Positions 1 to 4,944 of a DNA stretch of 10,163 nt are shown piece by piece. Both the position numbers and the translations under genes were made by a program. Below the pieces are notes generated by a model that worked only from the letters and a program-made list of their open reading frames with translations, was not told the DNA's origin and did not search any database. The DNA is taken from assembly GCA_016780945.1 (NCBI GenBank), contig JADHKY010000036.1, positions 1-10,163 of the forward strand, in the 5' to 3' direction. Position 1 is the first letter of the stretch, and each line of letters begins with the position of its first letter. The DNA comes from Aquiluna sp. Its GTDB lineage: Bacteria > Actinomycetota > Actinomycetes > Actinomycetales > Microbacteriaceae.

Positions 1-137
1 CCACCTTCGCCGCAGGAGAGGTGCCAAGAGGCTTCAAGGTAATCGGAAGGGTAGCAAAAGGATCTGGGGTTTATCTTGGTGAAAATATCCTCGAGCCCAG
101 GGGCTGGGACTCTGTTAGGCGTGAAGCTCAGAGTTGA
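1..137 (+). CDS. 3' end of a gene, probably thiamine-monophosphate kinase (partial)
   Basis: A frame open from base 3 runs to a TGA at 135-137 and gives 44 C-terminal residues. The upstream part lies outside the window. The segment reads like the last beta-strand and tail of ThiL: a proline-rich turn (EVPRGFKVIGRVAKG, starting about residue 6 of the visible part), then GSGVYLGE, then a terminal GWDSVRR that resembles the GWDHF/GWQSF ending common in ThiL. ThiL phosphorylates thiamine monophosphate to thiamine diphosphate in the cytosol. The family match is from memory of the C-terminal pattern and is tentative, because the catalytic part is not visible. The frame overlaps the end of dapD by 23 bp on the opposite strand, and the protein-like composition of the segment argues against a chance frame. 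Confidence 0.5.
   Translation, partial: TFAAGEVPRGFKVIGRVAKGSGVYLGENILEPRGWDSVRREAQS
93..112 (-). terminator. Candidate terminator hairpin downstream of dapD
   Basis: Read on the minus strand, just after the dapD stop (115-117), CCCAG and CTGGG (104-108 and 96-100) pair around a CCC loop. A GAG/CTC extension (110-112 with 93-95) adds three pairs past a single bulged base at 109. An AT-rich stretch with TTTT follows at about 81-90. This looks like a GC-rich intrinsic terminator with a weak T-tract. It lies inside the coding end of the convergent plus-strand gene. Termination function is an inference. Confidence 0.45.
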
Positions 138-1065
138 GCGTTACCCCGAGGCCTTCCCGGGCAATAGCCTCAACAGCTCCGTTTTGAGAGTTTCTTCTGA
201 AGAGCATCCCTGGCATTCCGCTTAGTTCTGCGGCTTTGACCACCTGAGTTTTTCCATCAACTATTAGCGTGACTTTGGTCCCGGCGGTGACGTAGAGCCC
301 TGCCTCGACAACCGAATCGTCTCCGATTGAAATACCAATGCCTGAGTTAGCGCCCAAAAGAGCACGTTGGCCGATTGAGACCTTGTGCTTGCCCCCACCT
401 GAGAGCGTTCCCATTATGGATGCGCCGCCACCGATGTCCGAGCCGTCTCCCACAACCACTCCCTGCGAGATTCTGCCCTCAACCATCGACGAACCCAAGG
501 TCCCCGCGTTGAAGTTAACAAACCCCTCGTGCATAACTGTTGTCCCTGGCGCGAGGTGTGCACCGAGCCGCACGCGGTTTGCATCTGCGATGCGAACCTT
601 TTCGGGGATCACGTAGTCAACAAGTCTTGGAAACTTGTCGAGGGAGTGAACCTGGACCCCACGTGCCGTTAGCTCGAGACGCTTTCTCTGCATAACCTCG
701 GGGAGTATTGGACCAAAGTTTGTGAAGGCCAGTATCGGCAAATGGGGTATCAGCCCGTCGAGATTTACGGTGTTCGGCTTCGCCTTCAGCATTGAGATTA
801 GGTGCAGACGCAGGTAGGCATCCTCTGTGGAGGCAACGCTCTGGCTCAACTCCGCCTCGACTCTGACTACCTCTCTTGTCACCTCGCGAAGCTCATCGGG
901 CTTTGCAGCTAGCTCAAGCTCTTTAGGTGGGAACCACTGAAGGTCTGATTTAGGTGCCTCACCTAAGGACACCTCAGGGAACCAGACGTCCAGCACCTCG
1001 CCCGAGGCGCTCTTGGTTGCAAGGCCGTGGCCCCAAGCCAGCTGGTCTAGGTATCCTTCACTCAT
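115..1065 (-). CDS. dapD: 2,3,4,5-tetrahydropyridine-2,6-dicarboxylate N-succinyltransferase
   Basis: This 316-residue protein transfers succinyl from succinyl-CoA to tetrahydrodipicolinate, giving N-succinyl-2-amino-6-ketopimelate in the lysine/meso-diaminopimelate pathway in the cytosol. The length and the late signature at residues 194-225 (MVEGRIS, then GVVVGDGSDIGGGAS, then GTLSGGG) match the actinobacterial DapD type, such as the roughly 317-residue M. tuberculosis enzyme. They do not match the shorter E. coli form. Hexapeptide-type repeats from about residue 160 to 265 should form the left-handed beta-helix, with an alpha/beta N-terminal domain before it; E196 sits in the active-site motif. 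The ATG at 1065 is chosen because it leaves a TANNNT -10 element seven bases upstream and keeps the gene clear of divergent dapE. No Shine-Dalgarno is seen. The neighbour dapE acts in the same pathway branch. Confidence 0.96.
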   Translation of the reverse strand: MSEGYLDQLAWGHGLATKSASGEVLDVWFPEVSLGEAPKSDLQWFPPKELELAAKPDELREVTREVVRVEAELSQSVASTEDAYLRLHLISMLKAKPNTVNLDGLIPHLPILAFTNFGPILPEVMQRKRLELTARGVQVHSLDKFPRLVDYVIPEKVRIADANRVRLGAHLAPGTTVMHEGFVNFNAGTLGSSMVEGRISQGVVVGDGSDIGGGASIMGTLSGGGKHKVSIGQRALLGANSGIGISIGDDSVVEAGLYVTAGTKVTLIVDGKTQVVKAAELSGMPGMLFRRNSQNGAVEAIAREGLGVTLNSELHA

Positions 1066-1072
1066 TCGAACC

Positions 1073-1078
1073 AGAATA
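1073..1078 (-). promoter_or_regulatory. Putative -10 element of dapD (TATTCT), leaderless
   Basis: On the minus strand TATTCT matches the actinobacterial TANNNT -10 pattern and ends exactly seven bases before the dapD ATG. This would put the transcription start at or next to the A of ATG. No purine-rich ribosome site is present. No convincing -35 element was identified. Confidence 0.55.
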
Positions 1079-1082
1079 CAGG

Positions 1083-1088
1083 TAGCCT
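1083..1088 (+). promoter_or_regulatory. Putative -10 element of dapE (TAGCCT), leaderless
   Basis: TAGCCT fits TANNNT and ends seven bases before the dapE ATG at 1096. The intervening TTTTGCC has no Shine-Dalgarno, so a leaderless transcript is likely. It is the near mirror image of the dapD element on the other strand, and the two share one 30-bp intergenic region. Confidence 0.5.
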
Positions 1089-1095
1089 TTTTGCC

Positions 1096-2166
1096 ATGGC
1101 CTCCCTGGATCTAGGTAAAAACCTTGTTGAGCTGACCCTAGACGTGTGCAATATCGAGAGCGTCTCGGGCTCGGAAGCGGCCCTTGCGGATGCAGTTTTC
1201 GATGCCCTTAGTCAATTCGATCACCTCGAGGTGATGCGGGACGAGAACTGCATAGTTGCGAAAACCAACTCATCGCTCGAGCGAGTCATCATCGCCGGTC
1301 ACCTTGACACGGTGCCACCAAACGGCAACCTCCCGGCTCAGCTTCACCACTTTGAGCGCGAGCAGGCGATAGTCGGTAGAGGCTCGGTGGACATGAAGGG
1401 CGGTGTTGCCGTGATGCTCAAGCTTGCCGCTGAGCTAACTGCGCCGCGCAAAGACATCACCTGGATCTTCTATGACAACGAGGAGGTCGACAGCTCCCTT
1501 AACGGCCTTGGCAGGCTAGCTCGGAACCACCCAGAGCTACTCGAGGGCAGCTTTGCAATTCTTTGCGAACCAACTAGCGCTCTTGTTGAGGGCGGCTGCA
1601 ACGGGACCATGCGAGCTGTAATAACTACCTCTGGTAAGGCAGCTCACTCCGCCAGGCCTTGGATGGGTGAAAATGCTATTCACGGCGCGAGCTCGGTCCT
1701 AAACACCCTTGTCGAATACCAACCCCAGACCATTGCGGTCGAAGGGCTGGAGTATCGAGAGAGCCTAAATGCGGTCAGAATCTCTGGTGGTGTGGCCGGG
1801 AACGTCATCCCGGACAGCACCAAGATCGAGGTTAACTACCGCTTCGCACCTTCAAAGACAGCCTCCGATGCCGAAGCGCATCTCCGTGAGGTGTTTGGGG
1901 AAGTAGATCTCGAGGTCGTGGATGTTGCAGAAGGTGCCAGGCCAGGACTTGATTTGATTCTTGCAAAAGAGTTCCTGAGTGCGACCGGTGCAGTTGCCAA
2001 GCCAAAGTATGGCTGGACTGATGTGGCTAGGTTTTCCGCCCTTGGCATCCCTGCGGTGAACTACGGGCCGGGAGATCCCTCTCTGGCACATGCAGACAAC
2101 GAAAACGTACCCGTAGGGCACCTTTTCGATGTTGAGAGCGGTCTCAGGAGCTGGCTGGCTTCTTAG
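1096..2166 (+). CDS. dapE: Succinyl-diaminopimelate desuccinylase
   Basis: This 356-residue zinc peptidase-family (M20) enzyme hydrolyses N-succinyl-LL-diaminopimelate to LL-diaminopimelate and succinate, three steps after DapD. Visible features in order: AGHLDTVP (H69 metal ligand, D71), GRGSVDMKGG (bridging D99), YDNEEV (E129/E130, catalytic base and ligand), CEPT (E158), the lid/dimerisation domain from about 175 to 285 with GKAAHSARPWMGENAIH and NVIPD, and a C-terminal ligand region GDPSLAHADNE (H332). All expected M20 residues are present and the length is normal for the actinobacterial DapE family. The gene is divergent from dapD, so two enzymes of one pathway share an intergenic region. 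The DUF3117 gene follows 68 bp downstream and could be reached by read-through. Confidence 0.95.
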   Translation: MASLDLGKNLVELTLDVCNIESVSGSEAALADAVFDALSQFDHLEVMRDENCIVAKTNSSLERVIIAGHLDTVPPNGNLPAQLHHFEREQAIVGRGSVDMKGGVAVMLKLAAELTAPRKDITWIFYDNEEVDSSLNGLGRLARNHPELLEGSFAILCEPTSALVEGGCNGTMRAVITTSGKAAHSARPWMGENAIHGASSVLNTLVEYQPQTIAVEGLEYRESLNAVRISGGVAGNVIPDSTKIEVNYRFAPSKTASDAEAHLREVFGEVDLEVVDVAEGARPGLDLILAKEFLSATGAVAKPKYGWTDVARFSALGIPAVNYGPGDPSLAHADNENVPVGHLFDVESGLRSWLAS

Positions 2167-2194
2167 CGGGGTGGCTTAAGGCGCCTAAATCTGG

Positions 2195-2200
2195 GATAAT
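2195..2200 (+). promoter_or_regulatory. Putative -10 element (GATAAT) of the DUF3117 gene
   Basis: GATAAT in the 68-bp dapE/DUF3117 gap is a five-of-six match to TATAAT. Initiation about seven bases downstream would give a leader of roughly 28 nt carrying the AAGGAG ribosome site. A good -35 hexamer is not obvious, and co-transcription with dapE remains possible. Confidence 0.5.
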
Positions 2201-2219
2201 TGGGGTTTCCGCAATTCCC

Positions 2220-2225
2220 AAGGAG
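2220..2225 (+). promoter_or_regulatory. Shine-Dalgarno AAGGAG of the DUF3117 gene
   Basis: AAGGAG lies nine bases before the ATG at 2235 and decides the start of this short gene. Unlike dapD, dapE and tatB, this gene is clearly of the leadered type. Confidence 0.75.
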
Positions 2226-2234
2226 TAATTTCTC

Positions 2235-2408
2235 ATGGCAGCAATGAAGCCTCGCACTGGTGATGGACCCATGGAGGCGGAGCGTGAGCCTCGCGGTTTG
2301 ATTGTTTTGCGTGTTCCTCTTGAGGGTGGCGGCCGCCTAGTCGTTTCCGTCAATGACGATGAGGCAAAAGCCCTCCACAAGGTCCTTGAGGGCGTAATTA
2401 AGAAGTAG
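2235..2408 (+). CDS. DUF3117 family small protein (57 residues)
   Basis: The protein begins MAAMKPRTGDGPMEAE, continues through EPRGLIVLRVPLEGGGRLVVSV, and ends with an acidic/helical segment DDEAKALHKVLEGVIKK. This is the full-length signature of DUF3117, a tiny, highly conserved actinobacterial family (Rv1211-like in M. tuberculosis, from memory) with no established function. It has no signal peptide, membrane segment or cysteine, and is probably a small beta-hairpin plus helix protein in the cytosol. A good Shine-Dalgarno and -10 precede it, which suggests it is well expressed. It ends directly against the convergent methyltransferase gene: its TAG is immediately followed by that gene's stop codon on the other strand, with no base between. 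The gene is easy to miss because of its length. Confidence 0.93.
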   Translation: MAAMKPRTGDGPMEAEREPRGLIVLRVPLEGGGRLVVSVNDDEAKALHKVLEGVIKK

Positions 2409-2417
2409 TTACTTCTT
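2400..2417. repeat. Perfect 8-bp inverted repeat over two back-to-back stop codons
   Basis: AAGAAGTA (2400-2407) and TACTTCTT (2410-2417) are perfect reverse complements separated by GT. They cover the Lys-Lys-stop endings of both the DUF3117 gene and the convergent methyltransferase gene. In RNA the stem would be six A-U/G-C pairs with a six-base loop on either strand. It is AT-rich and lacks a T-tract, so it is at best a weak bidirectional terminator. Confidence 0.6.
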
Positions 2418-3035
2418 CACCGCAACAAACAAACCATCTCCGACCATGGAGATGCTTGAAATAAAGTCATCGGTATCGCTAAAGCCCGAAATCGCATTTC
2501 TCAGTGCGATGGTCTCGTCTTCCCTGAGGGCTGGGTTTGGAACCCTGTCTCTCCAAAGCGCGTGGGCAATGACGAGCACCCCTCCGGGCTTCAAGAGCAA
2601 GACAGACTGGGCAAGCAGTGCCCCGAGATCATTCGGGTCAAGATCTAGAAAGACTAGGTCGTAGGCGGACTCCGCCATGTTGCCCATGACAGCGGCTGCC
2701 CGGCCCGAGATAACTCGAATTCTGGCAGGGGGAACTTGGGCTTTTTTGAAGTTCTCACGAGCCACGTTCTGATACTCGGGCTCTTCGTCGATTGTGGTTA
2801 GGACTGAATCCTCGCTTGCGCTCAGAAGCCACAGGGCCGAAACTCCGGCACCGGTGCCAACCTCTGCAATTGACTTTGCCCTTGCGATGGCTGCAATAAG
2901 AGCAAGCTGGTTCCCTGTTGCAGGTGTTACCGATTCAACACCGAGCTCTTCGGCGGTTTTACGAGCGGCCTGAATGTCTTTGGGTTCTGAGCCAAAGTCC
3001 TCGGCAAATTTCCAGCTGGCAATTTTGTCAATCAT
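2409..3035 (-). CDS. O-methyltransferase-like SAM-binding protein (Rv1220c-like)
   Basis: The 208-residue product has the class I SAM-dependent methyltransferase fold of the catechol-O-methyltransferase-like group: motif I AEVGTGAGVSALWLL (about 57-71), acidic ribose-binding D83 in TIDEEPE, LVFLDLDPND (128-136), and LLLKPGGVLVI (146-156). The substrate is unknown. The metal-binding Asp-Asn that follows the GGVLVI strand in this family (DN-x-LW) reads AHALW at 157-161, so the usual Mg2+ site appears altered. The ATG at 3035 is chosen because the start of the protein then aligns with relatives and 66 bp remain for divergent promoters. A TTG at 3098 in the same frame would add 21 unlikely residues and leave three bases before tatB. 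No Shine-Dalgarno precedes the ATG. Confidence 0.85.
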   Translation of the reverse strand: MIDKIASWKFAEDFGSEPKDIQAARKTAEELGVESVTPATGNQLALIAAIARAKSIAEVGTGAGVSALWLLSASEDSVLTTIDEEPEYQNVARENFKKAQVPPARIRVISGRAAAVMGNMAESAYDLVFLDLDPNDLGALLAQSVLLLKPGGVLVIAHALWRDRVPNPALREDETIALRNAISGFSDTDDFISSISMVGDGLFVAVKK

Positions 3036-3045
3036 CTTGCGCACA

Positions 3046-3051
3046 AGCTTA
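3046..3051 (-). promoter_or_regulatory. Possible -10 element (TAAGCT) of the methyltransferase-like gene
   Basis: On the minus strand TAAGCT fits TANNNT and ends ten bases before the ATG at 3035, giving a leader of perhaps three bases. There is no ribosome site. The spacing is less convincing than for the other leaderless candidates. Confidence 0.35.
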
Positions 3052-3088
3052 GGTAGCGAGATGGCATTTCCCTCGCATTCATAGGGGG

Positions 3089-3094
3089 TAAACT
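3089..3094 (+). promoter_or_regulatory. Putative -10 element of tatB (TAAACT), leaderless
   Basis: TAAACT fits TANNNT and ends seven bases before the tatB ATG at 3102. A G-run at 3084-3088 is 13 bases from the start and is a poor Shine-Dalgarno at that distance. The leaderless reading is preferred, but an upstream start with a weak ribosome site is not excluded. Confidence 0.5.
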
Positions 3095-3101
3095 CCAATG
3101 C

Positions 3102-3455
3102 ATGTTTGGTCTGAGCGCAGAAAAGCTTTTGCTACTTGCGCTACTTGCAGTTCTGATCATCGGCCCCGAGAGGCTGCCCTACTACGCAAAGCAAATGGGC
3201 GAGTGGGTGAAGAAGGGCAAGCGCATGATTGACAATGCCCAGGAGCAGATGAAGAGCGAGCTCGGCGATGGTTTTGAGGACGTCGACTGGAAGAAGCTAG
3301 ACCCGAGACAATACGACCCGCGAAGGATTGTTCGCGAGGCTCTCAAGGAAGAAAAGCGAAAGCCAAACGCAGCAGAGGCGCTGAATCGAGCGAAGCCTCC
3401 ACAGAAGCCTCTTGAGCTGGGGGAGACCCCGCCATTCGACCTAGAGTCAACCTAG
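3102..3455 (+). CDS. tatB: Sec-independent (twin-arginine) translocase subunit TatB
   Basis: The 117-residue protein starts with a short periplasm-side end (MFGLSAEKL), one transmembrane helix at about 7-20, the conserved hinge GPERLP (21-26), and an amphipathic helix from about 27 to 55. The following DVDWKKLDPRQYDPRRIVREAL (60-81) is a marker of actinobacterial TatB rather than TatA, and a proline-rich, charged cytosolic tail follows. TatB joins TatC to form the receptor for folded proteins that carry twin-arginine signal peptides. The ATG at 3102 is chosen for the MFG start and helix length; an ATG four bases upstream is out of frame. In mycobacteria tatB follows sigE-rseA-htrA; here it lies directly beside the methyltransferase gene. 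No tatA or tatC is visible in the window. Confidence 0.9.
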   Translation: MFGLSAEKLLLLALLAVLIIGPERLPYYAKQMGEWVKKGKRMIDNAQEQMKSELGDGFEDVDWKKLDPRQYDPRRIVREALKEEKRKPNAAEALNRAKPPQKPLELGETPPFDLEST

Positions 3456-3469
3456 AGTCGACCTAGATC
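3437..3469. repeat. Three tandem copies of an 11-bp repeat at the tatB/dehydrogenase stop codons
   Basis: Three head-to-tail 11-bp units lie at 3437-3447 (CGACCTAGAGT), 3448-3458 (CAACCTAGAGT) and 3459-3469 (CGACCTAGATC). Copies 1 and 2 differ at one base; copy 3 differs from copy 1 at its last two. The CTAG core of copy 2 supplies the tatB stop (TAG 3453-3455), and that of copy 3 supplies the dehydrogenase stop on the other strand (3463-3465). The 11-bp period places the copies in different reading frames and close to one helical turn apart. It is probably a local slippage product; protein binding is possible. Confidence 0.75.
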
Positions 3470-4938
3470 TTCCCCATCCAGCGCGCCAGCTTGGTCATCA
3501 GCGGCGCCATCCTGTTATAGTCCTTGGCCCTGTTTGGTAGGCCAATCGGAAGCTTGTTGGCAACTCCAATGGTGCGGTTTTCGGTAAAGCGCAACAGTCC
3601 TCCCGGGCCCGAGCGACGATTCAGGCCCGACTGCTTCATACCGCCCATTGGCGCTGCCATGGTCGCCATGGATGCTCGGTAGCCCTCGTTGATGTTGACC
3701 GATCCGGCCATGAGCCTTGAGGCAAGCTTTAGCGCTTGGTTCTTGTCACCAACCACTGCTGCATTCAGCCCGTACTCAGTGGCATTTGCAAGCTCTACGG
3801 CCTCGTCCAATGAGCCATAGCCGACAAGTGCGATTACAGGGCCGAATACTTCTTTGTGGAGAATCTCAGCACCGTGCGGGATGTCCGCAAGGACCGTCGG
3901 TGCGTAGAAGTTTGGACCCACTTCCGTGAGTGCCCTGCCACCGGTTACCAGGCGAGCTCCCTCATCGATTGCTCGTTTGACGAAGCCGCTCACTCTTTCG
4001 AGTTGAGCCGCTGAGCTTAGAGCCCCAAGGTCAAATTCGAACTTGGAGGACGAACCAACTTTGAGGGTCTCAACTCGCTTTTTGAGCTCGAGCTCAAAGG
4101 CTGCCATCGCGTGGTTTGGGACGTAGAGTCTCTCGATTGCCACGCATAGCTGCCCGGCATTTCCAAAGGCACTGGCAAGAGCCATCTCGGCTGCCTCGGC
4201 GACATTTGCCCCGGGGAGAACGATCATTGGGTTCTTACCACCGAGCTCCAGTGCGTATCCAATTAGTCTGCTCGCAGCCCGTTGGGCGACAATCTTGCCC
4301 GTTGCGGTGGAGCCGGTGAAGGCTAGGTAGTCACAGTGGTCAATGAGGGCATTGCCAACCTCAGTCGCATCGCCGTGCACGACCTGCCAAACCTGCTCGG
4401 GTACTCCTGCGGAAACCGCAATCTGCTGGGCCAGCTCGACCGTCTTGGCGGTCTGGTTGTCAGCCTTTTGGACAACGGCGTTACCAGCCATGAGGGCCGG
4501 AATTACATCCATCATCGTTAGAGCCAGCGGGTAGTTCCAGGGGGTCACGATGCCCACCGCTCCCACAGGAGCGGGTTCTGTGTATGCGGTAATCAGAAGC
4601 GGCACACCGCCCCGGACCTTCTGTCTGCGCATCAGCTTTGGTGTGACTTTGGCGTAGTAGGAGATTGCCGCAAGAGCGCCGGTGATCTCCTCAAAGGCGT
4701 GAGAGCGGGACTTGCCGGTCTCGCGCTGGAGCATGTCCATCAGCTCTTCCTGGCGGGCAATTAGGGCATCTACCAGCTTGCTAGCAACCCTCGCCCTGGC
4801 CTTGCCACCAAGTGCCGCCCAGGCTGGTTGCGCCTCTTTTGCGCTTTGAAATCTCAGTGCCACATCCGAGGCCGAGTGGGACTCGATCTCGTGAAGAGTG
4901 TTGCCAGTTAGCGGGTCTACAACGTTGATAGTGGCCAT
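3463..4938 (-). CDS. gabD2: Succinate-semialdehyde dehydrogenase, NAD(P)+-dependent (GabD2-like)
   Basis: The 491-residue aldehyde dehydrogenase oxidises succinate semialdehyde to succinate. Visible residues: TPWNYP with oxyanion N135, cofactor-contacting K158 in QKADNQT, the dinucleotide loop GSTATG (209-214), general base E231 in ELGGKNP, the nucleophile C265 in GNAGQLC, and EVFGP with E363. Similarity to mycobacterial GabD2 is strong along the length, for example in VWQVV, RLIG and APMGGMK. The assignment to succinate semialdehyde rests on this likeness; another short aldehyde is possible. No GABA transaminase or oxoglutarate decarboxylase is in the window. It begins six bases after mrp and has no evident Shine-Dalgarno, so it is likely the last gene of the minus-strand operon and translated by coupling or re-initiation. 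Confidence 0.88.
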   Translation of the reverse strand: MATINVVDPLTGNTLHEIESHSASDVALRFQSAKEAQPAWAALGGKARARVASKLVDALIARQEELMDMLQRETGKSRSHAFEEITGALAAISYYAKVTPKLMRRQKVRGGVPLLITAYTEPAPVGAVGIVTPWNYPLALTMMDVIPALMAGNAVVQKADNQTAKTVELAQQIAVSAGVPEQVWQVVHGDATEVGNALIDHCDYLAFTGSTATGKIVAQRAASRLIGYALELGGKNPMIVLPGANVAEAAEMALASAFGNAGQLCVAIERLYVPNHAMAAFELELKKRVETLKVGSSSKFEFDLGALSSAAQLERVSGFVKRAIDEGARLVTGGRALTEVGPNFYAPTVLADIPHGAEILHKEVFGPVIALVGYGSLDEAVELANATEYGLNAAVVGDKNQALKLASRLMAGSVNINEGYRASMATMAAPMGGMKQSGLNRRSGPGGLLRFTENRTIGVANKLPIGLPNRAKDYNRMAPLMTKLARWMGKI

Positions 4939-4944
4939 AGCTAA

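Noticed and set aside
338..616. Plus-strand open frame inside dapD.
   Set aside because: It is antisense to the well-supported DapD beta-helix region, and its Pro/Ser-rich composition is a mirror of Gly-rich codons.
1836..2121. Minus-strand open frames inside the 3' half of dapE.
   Set aside because: They lie wholly opposite conserved DapE codons, have no recognisable domain and no upstream signals.
3098..3100. ATG four bases upstream of the tatB start.
   Set aside because: It is out of frame with TatB and opens only a short meaningless frame, although its distance from the G-run at 3084-3088 is closer to a normal ribosome-site spacing.
3452..3464. A 13-base match to the XbaI-SalI part of the pUC polylinker (CTAGAGTCGACCT).
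   Set aside because: It falls within a natural 11-bp tandem repeat, both flanking genes continue without a break, and the match ends outside the shared bases. A cloning artefact is unlikely.
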